A DNA stretch of 38,632 bases from Pseudazoarcus pumilus_A (GTDB lineage: Bacteria; Pseudomonadota; Gammaproteobacteria; Burkholderiales; Rhodocyclaceae), in NCBI GenBank assembly GCA_033837965.1, contig JAJLLM010000094.1, positions 1-38,632 of the forward strand, written 5' to 3'. The notes below the pieces were generated by a model, which was not told the origin of the DNA, searched no databases, and worked only from the letters and a program-made list of their open reading frames with translations. Positions 30,829-38,257 of this stretch are shown here, one piece after another. The first letter of the stretch is position 1; the number at the start of each line of letters is the position of its first letter. The position numbers and the translations under genes are program-made.

Positions 30829-32823
30829 ATGGCGTCACTGGTGATGGGTTTGCGCGGCAAGTCGATGATCGCGCTGCTCCTTGCCTGCCTGCTCGCCCTG
30901 CTGCCGGCGGTGCTGCTCGGCTGGCAATTGCTCGACGGCGTGCGCAGCCACTTCGGCGAGGCCTACGCGCGCAACTTCACCCAGCTCAACCTGCAGAAGA
31001 TCGTCTCGCCGGTGGCCCGCGATCTTGCCTTGTCCACGCGTCTGGCGGGTTCCGAGCTGACGCGGCAATGGCTGCTCGATGAGGCCGATCCCGCGCACAA
31101 GGCGCTGTTCTTCCGCGAGGCGGAGGGCTACCGCGGTGATTTCAGCAGCCGCTCCTTTTTCCTCACCAGCGCGCTCAGCGGCAACTATTACTACAACGCC
31201 GAGGGCGAGCCCCCCAGCGATGCCCCGCGCTACGTGCTGGACCGCGATGCCGCCAAGGACGCCTGGTTCTTCAACATCATGAGCAGCGAGGCGGCCTACA
31301 ACATCAACGTCAATCCGGACGAGGCACTGGGCACCACCCGCGTCTGGCTGAACGTGGTCGTCACCGACGGCGAGCGTCGCATCGGCCTGGCCGGCACCGG
31401 GCTTGATCTGGGCGAGTTCATCCGTGCCTTTCTGGCGGTCGATCAGCCGGGAGTGACGCCGATCATCCTCGATGATGCCGGCGCCATCCAGGCGCACCCC
31501 GATCCTTCCCTGATTGCCTATGGTTCGGCGGCCGGACTGACCGACGAGACTTCCGGCCTCGACCGTCTGTTCGCCCGGCAGGACGACCGCGCGGCGATGC
31601 GTGCCGCCATGACGCGCGCCGCGGCGGAGCCCGACAGCGTGCAGGTGCTGCATGCCGAGGTGGCGGGGCGCGATCAGTTGCTGGCGGTGGCCTATGCGCC
31701 GCAACTGGGCTGGCACATCGTCACGGCGGTGGATCTCAATGTGGCCGAAGTGCTGGAGGGCGGCTGGGTGCAGACCGTGCTGGCGGGCATTGCGGTGGTC
31801 GTGCTGCTGTTGCTGGGCCTGTCGGCCTGGGCGGTCGACCGCATGGTGCTGGAGCCGCTGCGCGGCCTGCGTCGCTCCGCCACCGAGATCGCCCGTGGTC
31901 GCTACGACGTGTCGCTGCCGGCGGCTTCGTCGGACGAGATCGGCGACCTCAGCCGCGCCTTCGGCAGCATGGCCGACCAGGTGCGCAGCCATACCGAACA
32001 GCTCGAGAGCCAGGTGCGCGACCGCACCGCCCAGCTCGAACGCAGCAACCGCGAGATGGAAGCCGCGCACCGCCAGATCCGCGCCTCCATCGACTACGCC
32101 AGCGTGATCCAGCGTGCCACCCTGCCGGATCGCCAGCTCTCGCGCGAACTGGGTGACGGCCACTTCATCCTGTGGCGTCCGCGTGACGTGGTCGGCGGGG
32201 ATTTCTACGTGTTCCGTTCGGAAGCGGAGCGCTGCCTGATCGGTGTCGTCGATTGCGCCGGCCACGGCGTGCCGGGCGCGCTGATGACCATGCTGGCGCG
32301 TACCGCGCTGGATCTGGCGATCGAGCAGGAGGGCCTGACTTCTCCCGCCGCCATCCTGCGCCATACCGACGAGGCGATGCGCGCCCTGCTGGCCGATTTC
32401 GACCTGCCCAAGGGCATTGCCACCAACATGGATGTGGGCATCGTGTGTGTCGATCGCGCGGCTCGTTCGATGCGCTTCGCGGGTGCCAAGATCTCGCTCT
32501 ACTGGAGCGACGGTGAGGAGTCCGGCGAGGTGCGCGGCCACCGTCGCGCCATCGGCGACCGCAAGCGCGGCGAGTACGAGGACACCGAACTGGCGCTCGC
32601 GCCGAACACCACCTGCTACCTGGCCACCGACGGCTTCCTGGATCAGGCCGGTGGCGAGCGCGGCTTCGGTTTCGGCAATACACGCTTCGCCCAGTTGCTG
32701 CGTTCGGTCGCGGCGCTGCCGATGGCCGAGCAGGCCGCCGCGCTGGACCGGGCGCTGGAGTCCTACCGCGGCGAGTTCGCGCAGCGTGACGACATCACGA
32801 TACTATCCTTCCGACTGGACTGA
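30829..32823 (+). CDS. siaA: SiaA: membrane PP2C-type protein phosphatase
   Basis: A 664-residue sensor phosphatase. A first membrane helix (about 11-31) leads into a periplasmic Cache-like sensor domain (about 35-310), a second helix (about 315-339), a HAMP linker, a coiled coil (QLESQVRDRTAQLERSNREM), and a SpoIIE/PP2C phosphatase domain (about 425-664) with RPRDVVGGDFY (450-460) and VVDCAGHGVPGALMTM (Asp475) holding the metal-binding aspartates. In Pseudomonas aeruginosa SiaA dephosphorylates SiaC so that it can activate SiaD. I chose the ATG at 30829 (GAGGGAG upstream). It heads siaABCD; siaB starts ten bases after its stop. Confidence 0.93.
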   Translation: MASLVMGLRGKSMIALLLACLLALLPAVLLGWQLLDGVRSHFGEAYARNFTQLNLQKIVSPVARDLALSTRLAGSELTRQWLLDEADPAHKALFFREAEGYRGDFSSRSFFLTSALSGNYYYNAEGEPPSDAPRYVLDRDAAKDAWFFNIMSSEAAYNINVNPDEALGTTRVWLNVVVTDGERRIGLAGTGLDLGEFIRAFLAVDQPGVTPIILDDAGAIQAHPDPSLIAYGSAAGLTDETSGLDRLFARQDDRAAMRAAMTRAAAEPDSVQVLHAEVAGRDQLLAVAYAPQLGWHIVTAVDLNVAEVLEGGWVQTVLAGIAVVVLLLLGLSAWAVDRMVLEPLRGLRRSATEIARGRYDVSLPAASSDEIGDLSRAFGSMADQVRSHTEQLESQVRDRTAQLERSNREMEAAHRQIRASIDYASVIQRATLPDRQLSRELGDGHFILWRPRDVVGGDFYVFRSEAERCLIGVVDCAGHGVPGALMTMLARTALDLAIEQEGLTSPAAILRHTDEAMRALLADFDLPKGIATNMDVGIVCVDRAARSMRFAGAKISLYWSDGEESGEVRGHRRAIGDRKRGEYEDTELALAPNTTCYLATDGFLDQAGGERGFGFGNTRFAQLLRSVAALPMAEQAAALDRALESYRGEFAQRDDITILSFRLD

Positions 32824-32833
32824 ACCGCCCGCC

Positions 32834-33376
32834 ATGAACGCCATCGACCTGTTCGACCTGCGCGACCACTTCACGCGACGCCGCATCCTGTTGTGCTTCA
32901 ACGGCCCGATCTCGCACGGCCTGATCGAGGAGCTGGGTAACGCCCTGCGCAACTACCTCACTGCCGAACAGGTGCAGCCCTCGGCGGTGATGGACGTGTT
33001 CGGCGTGTACATCGAACTCACGCAGAACATCCGTCACTACAGCAAGGCGCGTGGCTACGACGAGAGCGACAGCGCCGTGACCGTGGTGGTGGCGCGCGAG
33101 GACGACGGCCGCTACGCGGTGCAGGCCGGCAACCTGGTCGAGCGCGCCGACGGCGTGCAACTGCTGGAACGCATCCAGCAGCTGGCGGCGATGGACAAGG
33201 TCGAACTCAAGGCCGCGTACAAGGAACAGTTGCGCAAGCCGCGTGAGGAAGGTGCGTTGAGCGGGGCCGGGCTGGGGCTCATCGACGTCGCCCGCAAGTC
33301 CTCGCAGCCGCTCGCGGCCACCCTCTCCGATCTGGGCGGAGAGCGCGTATTCTTCAGCGTGCGCGCGGTGATCTGA
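32834..33376 (+). CDS. siaB: SiaB: SiaC protein kinase (DUF6272 family)
   Basis: A 180-residue GHKL-type protein kinase. In P. aeruginosa SiaB phosphorylates SiaC on Thr68, opposing SiaA. The N-box reads ELTQNIRHYS with Glu61 and Asn65, and the nucleotide-binding G-box is GAGLGLIDVARKS (from 144). Like anti-sigma-factor kinases it lacks a membrane segment. The ATG at 32834 follows siaA by ten bases; there is no strong ribosome binding site, so coupling to siaA is likely. A longer upstream frame runs inside siaA and is not real. Family and order make the assignment firm. Confidence 0.92.
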   Translation: MNAIDLFDLRDHFTRRRILLCFNGPISHGLIEELGNALRNYLTAEQVQPSAVMDVFGVYIELTQNIRHYSKARGYDESDSAVTVVVAREDDGRYAVQAGNLVERADGVQLLERIQQLAAMDKVELKAAYKEQLRKPREEGALSGAGLGLIDVARKSSQPLAATLSDLGGERVFFSVRAVI

Positions 33377-33400
33377 CAGAAAGCAATGGAAACTCCGAAG

Positions 33401-33781
33401 ATGAACGAACTGAACATCGAGCCCACCCAGTCCACTCCCTCGGTCGCAGGGCGGTGGGAAGAGGGCGTGCTGAGCCTGGGCGGGGATTCCTTTCCCGAGA
33501 ACTCCTACGAGTTCTTCGGCGGGGTGATCGACTGGATCGAGCGCTATCTCGCCGGCTCCGATCGTCCGCTGCGGCTCGACCTGCGTCTGATGTACATGAA
33601 CACCAGCTCGGTGAAGGCCATGATGGACATCTTCGACATGCTCGAAGACGCGTACCGCAGCGGTCGCGCGGTGGCCGTACGCTGGTACCACGATCCGCAC
33701 AATGAACGCGTGGCCGATCTGGCGGCCGAGTTCCGCGAAGACTGCACCTTCCCGTTCGACATCGAGCAGGACCATGTCTGA
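33401..33781 (+). CDS. siaC: SiaC: phospho-switch activator of SiaD (DUF1987)
   Basis: A 126-residue protein of the DUF1987 family, a SpoIIAA-like switch. Unphosphorylated SiaC binds and activates the diguanylate cyclase SiaD. From the ATG at 33401 the Thr in LMYMNTSSVKAMMD is residue 68, the same number as the phosphosite of P. aeruginosa SiaC, which supports this start over the in-frame ATG at 33386 (five residues longer). Both starts have weak ribosome binding sites. Family motifs include STPSVAG, GDSFPENSYEFFG and EFREDCTFPF. It overlaps siaD by eight bases (ATGTCTGA), indicating coupled translation. Confidence 0.93.
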   Translation: MNELNIEPTQSTPSVAGRWEEGVLSLGGDSFPENSYEFFGGVIDWIERYLAGSDRPLRLDLRLMYMNTSSVKAMMDIFDMLEDAYRSGRAVAVRWYHDPHNERVADLAAEFREDCTFPFDIEQDHV

Positions 33782-34580
33782 CGTTCTGATTCCGCTGAGC
33801 CTCGACGAGCAGGACCTGGTTTCGCGCGCGCTTGCGCTGCTCGAAGACCCCGCCGAGGCCCACAACCCCATGCGTTACGTTCTGCGCGAATTGCTCGCAC
33901 AGAACGAGGAACAGCGTGGCCGGCTGGAGAAACTGCTGCGCATCTCCGACGGCTACCACAACGTCGCGCGCACGCAGAACCTCGACCTCATCCGCGAGTA
34001 TGACCGTCAGATCATGCGGCTGGAAAAGCTCGCGCGCATTTCCGACCGCTACCAGAGCCAGTTGCTGCACCTCAACGAGGAACTCAAGGCGCTCACCCTG
34101 CGCGATCCACTTACCGGCATCGGCAACCGTCGCTACATGAGTGAGCGCCTGTGCGAGGAGGTCGAGCGCGCACGTCGGGTGGATGCGGTGTTCTCCCTTG
34201 CGGTACTCGATATCGACCACTTCAAGCAGGTCAACGACGTGCATGGCCACGATGTCGGTGACGAGGTGCTGTGCAGCGTTGCCGAAGTCGTGCGCGCCGC
34301 GCTGCGCGACTACGACGTGTTTGCCCGCTGGGGCGGTGAGGAGTTCATCGTCGTATTGCCCGAAACAGGGCTGACTGCGGCCACGACGGTGTGCGAGCGC
34401 GTGCGTGTGGCGGTCGAGCTGGCCCGCTTCGGGCGCGGCGCCGTGCAGGTGCCGATCACGGTCAGCCTCGGTCTGACCGAGCATCGCCCGGGCGAGACGC
34501 CGTCCGACACCATCAGCCGGGCCGACGCCGCGCTGCGGCTTGCCAAGGTGGCCGGTCGCAACTGCCTCAAGTCGGCTTAG
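33774..34580 (+). CDS. siaD: SiaD: diguanylate cyclase
   Basis: A 268-residue cytosolic GGDEF enzyme making c-di-GMP from two GTP. The N-terminal stalk (about 1-105) is helical and includes two similar segments, LEKLLRISDGYHN and LEKLARISDRYQS, where SiaC docks in the studied protein. The catalytic domain has DPLTGIGNRRYM, LDIDHFKQVNDVHGHDVGD and the active-site GGEEF at 187-191. An allosteric inhibitory site RDYD at 178-181 lies exactly five residues before GGEEF, so product inhibition is expected. It is the last gene of siaABCD. A weak 6-bp stem (34606-34622) without T-tract follows. Confidence 0.95.
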   Translation: MSDVLIPLSLDEQDLVSRALALLEDPAEAHNPMRYVLRELLAQNEEQRGRLEKLLRISDGYHNVARTQNLDLIREYDRQIMRLEKLARISDRYQSQLLHLNEELKALTLRDPLTGIGNRRYMSERLCEEVERARRVDAVFSLAVLDIDHFKQVNDVHGHDVGDEVLCSVAEVVRAALRDYDVFARWGGEEFIVVLPETGLTAATTVCERVRVAVELARFGRGAVQVPITVSLGLTEHRPGETPSDTISRADAALRLAKVAGRNCLKSA

Positions 34581-34647
34581 CGCGCATTTCCATCCGGCAT
34601 GCCGTGGTGTGTCTCCCACACCTGCAGCCGGGACGATGCCAAAGGGT

Positions 34648-34675
34648 TTGCGTGATGGCCGGGATGCGGCATAGT
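34648..34675 (+). promoter_or_regulatory. Possible sigma70 promoter before the 224-aa unknown gene
   Basis: TTGCGT (34648-34653) and CATAGT (34670-34675) are 16 bases apart, about 27 bases before the ATG at 34702. The match is moderate; it would make this gene pair independent of siaABCD. Confidence 0.4.
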
Positions 34676-34701
34676 CGCAGCGTCATGGAGAGCCGCCGAA
34701 C

Positions 34702-35376
34702 ATGAAACCGCCCGCTGTACGCCTGCAGCTGAACTTCGATTTCCAGCTTGCCGTTCCCGACCAGATGGCCGCCGCCGATGCCGAGGCGCTGCAGCGCACC
34801 CTCAGCGATGCACTCGGCGCGATGGTGCTGCAGGGTCTGCCCACGATTGCCGCCAAGCAGCTTGCGCGGGTCGGCGTCTCCATCGTGCAGCAGTCCCACG
34901 TGCTCGCCGCCAGCGTCGACACCTCGGCCGCCGAGATCGACCGCGAACTGCTGGTGGCGGCCGCGCCGCATCTCACCGATGACGAACTACGCCGTCTGGC
35001 GGGCCGGGTGGCGGGCAAGCTGCCCGAGCGCCACGACGAGCAGATCAAGGCCGCGCGTCGGCATGCGCTGGCGCTGGCCAACGAGTTCCGTCTGGTGCCG
35101 GGCGTGGTGCACGCCGTGCTCACCTCCGAGCAGCCGGGTGCGCTGGATGCCACGCTCAATCTCACCAACGGCAGCGTGATGATCGAGTCGCACGACCGTC
35201 AGAAGCGGCTGCTGCCCGGCCAGCACGAAGTCGCCGTGGAGGTGCCGGGAGCCGGGCTGCGGCTCAAGGCCAGCTACGCCGGACACACCATCAGCGGCCC
35301 GGTGATCGAGGTGCCGATTGCCGAACTGGCCAGCCACCGCGACGCCCTCATCGGGCTGTGGCAGCAGTCGGCCTGA
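34702..35376 (+). CDS. Uncharacterised 224-residue cytosolic protein
   Basis: I do not recognise this protein. It has 224 residues, no signal peptide and no membrane segment. It begins MKPPAVRLQLNFDFQL, an antiparallel strand-like start, followed by a helical middle (about 22-110, with LTDDELRRLAGRVAGKL) and a beta-rich end (LDATLNLTNGSVMIES, HEVAVEVPGAGLRLKASY). GGAGAG lies eleven bases before the ATG. It is followed ten bases later by a PIG-L deacetylase gene, so the two are almost certainly co-transcribed, and follows siaD by 121 bases. Function unknown; coupling suggests a partner or co-substrate carrier of the deacetylase, which is speculation. Confidence 0.85.
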   Translation: MKPPAVRLQLNFDFQLAVPDQMAAADAEALQRTLSDALGAMVLQGLPTIAAKQLARVGVSIVQQSHVLAASVDTSAAEIDRELLVAAAPHLTDDELRRLAGRVAGKLPERHDEQIKAARRHALALANEFRLVPGVVHAVLTSEQPGALDATLNLTNGSVMIESHDRQKRLLPGQHEVAVEVPGAGLRLKASYAGHTISGPVIEVPIAELASHRDALIGLWQQSA

Positions 35377-35386
35377 GCGCAGCGCG

Positions 35387-36139
35387 ATGGTGATGGAAGC
35401 GCTCGACCGTGCACTCGGGGCAGGCCTGCCGCTGAGTCTGGAGGCGCTGGCCTTGCCGTCCGGCGGGCGGCTCGCGGTGCTGGCGCCGCACCCGGACGAC
35501 TTCGACGCCATTGCCGTGACGCTGCAACACTTTGCGCGTCTTGACTGGACGATCCGGCTGGCCGTGCTGACGACCGGTGCCTCCGGCGTCGAGGACGGCT
35601 ATCGCGGTGCCCTGTCGGCGCAGGACAAGGCCGCCGTGCGCGAGGTCGAGCAGCGTGCTAGCTTTGCGGCGTTCGGCCTGCCGGCGGAGAATCTGCAGTT
35701 CCTGCGTCTGGACGAGGACGCGCGTGGCCATCAGCGCGAGGACGCGGCCAACCTTGAGCGGGTGGCAAGCTTTCTGGCCGATGCCGCACCGCATTGCGTG
35801 TTCATGCCGCACGGCGAGGACAGCAACACCGCTCACCGGCGCACCTGGTCGATGTTCGAGACCATCGCCACGCGCGACGGGCTGCCGGTATGGGCCTGGC
35901 TCAACCGCGACGCCAAGACGCTGGCCATGCGGGAAGACGTCTACACGCTGTTCGGTGCCGACGAGGCGGAATGGAAGGCGCGCCTGCTGCGCCTGCATGA
36001 TTCACAGCAGTCGCGCAATCTGCGCACCCGGGCTGCGGGCTTCGACACCCGCGTGCTGGAGGTCAATCGCGCTGCCGCGCGTGAGGCCGGCTTCGACGGT
36101 GTGCTGGCCGAAGTCTTCGAGTTGCGCCGCTTCGGCTGA
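35387..36139 (+). CDS. PIG-L/LmbE-family deacetylase
   Basis: A 250-residue zinc hydrolase of the LmbE/PIG-L family, which removes N-acetyl groups from GlcNAc-type sugars or related molecules. The first zinc motif PHPDDFD (His and Asp ligands, Asp base) is at about residues 34-40; the last His ligand is in GEDSNTAHRRTW, a variant of the usual PxDxHxDH region. The N-terminal 25 residues precede the Rossmann strand LAVLAPHPDD. The ATG at 35387 lies ten bases after the preceding stop; an ATG at 35393 is an alternative. The ribosome binding site is weak. Substrate is unknown; a surface-sugar role near the biofilm operon is only a guess. Confidence 0.9.
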   Translation: MVMEALDRALGAGLPLSLEALALPSGGRLAVLAPHPDDFDAIAVTLQHFARLDWTIRLAVLTTGASGVEDGYRGALSAQDKAAVREVEQRASFAAFGLPAENLQFLRLDEDARGHQREDAANLERVASFLADAAPHCVFMPHGEDSNTAHRRTWSMFETIATRDGLPVWAWLNRDAKTLAMREDVYTLFGADEAEWKARLLRLHDSQQSRNLRTRAAGFDTRVLEVNRAAAREAGFDGVLAEVFELRRFG

Positions 36140-36147
36140 GCCCTGCT

Positions 36148-36474
36148 TCAGTCGCGGCGCTCGTGCCGCTCTTCGTGTACCTCGCGGATCACCACGCCTT
36201 CGATCACGTCGCTCTCGCCGGATTGCTGTTGCTGCTGGCGACGCATTTCCTGGAAGCGCGGGTCCTGCTCCATCTGCTTGCGCAGCGTGCGCATCTTCCA
36301 CCACAGCCAGATTGCCACCACCGCGCCGACGCCCAGTGCGATGGCGAACACCACCACCGAGAACATCAGCCCGACGATGGCAAGGCCCACCGCGGCAATG
36401 ACGGCAATGATGCGCGTCAGCAGGCCGGGCGGTTTGCCGGGCAGGGCGTGGTGAAAACGGGGGTCGTGCTGCAT
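36148..36474 (-). CDS. Small membrane protein of unknown function
   Basis: A 108-residue protein with two adjacent hydrophobic segments (about residues 19-38 and 40-58, the second ending IWLWWK), followed by a charged, Gln-rich C-terminus (MRRQQQQQSGES, then EVHEERHERRD). No family is recognised; similar small two-helix proteins are common in betaproteobacteria. GGAG seven bases before the ATG at 36474 supports the start. It converges with the PIG-L gene (nine bases between stops) and follows the L,D-transpeptidase gene on the same strand by 112 bases. Confidence 0.82.
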   Translation of the reverse strand: MQHDPRFHHALPGKPPGLLTRIIAVIAAVGLAIVGLMFSVVVFAIALGVGAVVAIWLWWKMRTLRKQMEQDPRFQEMRRQQQQQSGESDVIEGVVIREVHEERHERRD

Positions 36475-36586
36475 GCGGGGCTCCGGATCGGGGGAAGGCA
36501 GTGGCCGCCATCGTGCGGCAGGCGCGCGGCAGGGTCAAACCGTGCGCCTGTTCGACACGTGGGGGCAGACGCGCCGATTGCAAGTC

Positions 36587-38194
36587 TCACCTCGCGCACT
36601 GCGGCAAGGGGTGTGGCGGGGCATGATCCAGCGCCGCGGCAATCGCCGCATCGTGGCCGTAACTGTCCGGCCGCCAGCGCAGCGCGCCGTCTGCGCCGAC
36701 TTCCGCTGTCCAGTAGGCGATCAGGATGGGCACCGGAGTGCGCAGGTGCAGGTTGCGTGTCCGGCCGCTGCCCAGTTCCGTCGCCACCGTCTCGGCGCTG
36801 ATGTCGGAGGCGTCGGCGAGCAGCAGTTCGGCCAGTTCGAAGGCGCGTTCGACGCGCACGCAGCCCGAACTGAAGGTGCGCCGCCAGCTCGCGAACTGCA
36901 TCTGGCTGGGCGTGTCGTGCAGGTAGATGGCAAAGGGGTTGGCGAAACGCAGCACCACCTGCCCGAGCGCATTTTCCGGTCCTGGGTCCTGCCGTAGCGT
37001 GATCGGCCCGGGGGAGCTCCAGTCGATGCCGGCCGGGTCCAGCTCGGCGCCGTGTCGGTCGAACACGCGCAGCCGGTTCTGCTCGAGTACCTGCGGATTG
37101 GCGCGAATGGCCGGCAGCTTGTCTTCCCGCAGGATGGTGGGCGGCACCACCCACGGCGGGTTCAGCGTGACGTAGCTGATGCGCGAATGCAGCAGCGGCG
37201 TGGCACGTTCGTTGCGGCCGACCTGCACGCGCGCTGCCCAGCGCAGCTCGCCGTCGCGCAGGTAGCGCAGCTCCGCGCCGGCGACGTCCACGCGTACCTG
37301 CGTGGGCCGCAGTTCGGCCGTCAGCCAGCGCCAGCGCTCGAGGTTGGCGCGGGTGCGGCCGATGCGCTGTGCCAGGTCGAGGTTGAGCATGCCGCGCGTG
37401 GCACGGCCCAGCACGCCATCGGGCTGCAGGCCGTGGTCGCGCTGGAAGCGGAGCAGGGCATCGGTCAGGCCGATATCGAAGAAATCGCCCCCGTCGGGCA
37501 GTTCGCTGCGGTAGCCGTGGCGTTCCAGACGTGCGCGCAGCAGCTCGACCGCGGGATGGCGCGCGCCTGTACGCAGCGTGATGCCGTCGGGCAACCTGGT
37601 GGGCTCCGGCGTGCCGGACTCGGCGTGCAGCGCCGCGAGGTGCTGACGCAGCGCGTCATACACCGGCAGGGCCGGGCGCAGGGCGGCGAATGCGGCGGGA
37701 ATGTCATCCAGCCCGTCCGCGGCATGCTGCGCCAGCCGTGTGGCCGAAATGCCCGCAGCGGTACCATCCGCGCGCCACAGCGGTTCGACATCGGCCTGCT
37801 GCAGCCGGCCATGGGCCAGATCATCGAGCGCGCGTAGGTAGGCGGCGGTGGCGATGCTCTCGATGCAGGCTGTGCTGTCGCTGCGCCGCACGGAAAATCC
37901 GTAGTCGGCGGGGTCGAGGCCGTCCTCGCGCAGATCCTCGAGTGCGCTCAGCAGTGCGCTGAGCCGGCCCGGTGCCGACCACACTGCTTGCTGTGCGGTG
38001 CGCGCGTGAAATTCCTCCCGCGCTTCCTCGAAACGTCCGGAAGCGGCTACGGGCGCGGACCACAGCAGGAAGGCCAGGCCCACGAGCAGGGTGGCGCGCA
38101 GCAGTGGACTAAAGAGTTGTTCCAAATCAGGGTCTTCCCGGGCTTGAATTGCGGTGGACTTGTCGCCATCCTCTCGCCTGCGATCCGCTGGCAC
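36587..38194 (-). CDS. L,D-transpeptidase (YcbB/LdtD family)
   Basis: Forms 3-3 crosslinks in peptidoglycan or anchors proteins to it, in the periplasm. From the GTG at 38194 it has 535 residues. A signal-anchor or signal peptide covers LLRATLLVGLAFLLWSAPVAA; then an N-terminal domain, a PG_binding_1 domain (RARLERHGY ... FDIGLTDALLRFQRDHGLQPDGVLG), and the YkuD catalytic domain with HDTPSQMQFASWRRTFSSGC, catalytic Cys445, and VRVE after it. A TTG at 38125 (MEQLFSPLLRATLL), with GGGAAG upstream, would put the signal peptide at the very start and may be the true start (512 residues). It is divergent from another L,D-transpeptidase-like gene. Confidence 0.92.
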   Translation of the reverse strand: MPADRRREDGDKSTAIQAREDPDLEQLFSPLLRATLLVGLAFLLWSAPVAASGRFEEAREEFHARTAQQAVWSAPGRLSALLSALEDLREDGLDPADYGFSVRRSDSTACIESIATAAYLRALDDLAHGRLQQADVEPLWRADGTAAGISATRLAQHAADGLDDIPAAFAALRPALPVYDALRQHLAALHAESGTPEPTRLPDGITLRTGARHPAVELLRARLERHGYRSELPDGGDFFDIGLTDALLRFQRDHGLQPDGVLGRATRGMLNLDLAQRIGRTRANLERWRWLTAELRPTQVRVDVAGAELRYLRDGELRWAARVQVGRNERATPLLHSRISYVTLNPPWVVPPTILREDKLPAIRANPQVLEQNRLRVFDRHGAELDPAGIDWSSPGPITLRQDPGPENALGQVVLRFANPFAIYLHDTPSQMQFASWRRTFSSGCVRVERAFELAELLLADASDISAETVATELGSGRTRNLHLRTPVPILIAYWTAEVGADGALRWRPDSYGHDAAIAAALDHAPPHPLPQCAR

Positions 38195-38204
38195 TTCTGC
38201 CCGA

Positions 38205-38235
38205 CGGGTCCTGTGACGGGTCTGCCCAGGACCCG
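38205..38235. promoter_or_regulatory. Inverted repeat between divergent L,D-transpeptidase genes
   Basis: CGGGTCCTG (38205-38213) and CAGGACCCG (38227-38235) are perfectly complementary over nine bases, separated by 13 bases that also repeat GACGGGTCTG. It ends a few bases before the ribosome binding site of the gene at 38258. It may be an operator or a leader hairpin; no T-tract follows. Confidence 0.45.
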
Positions 38236-38257
38236 AGCCTCAGGGAGAAACGGGCGC

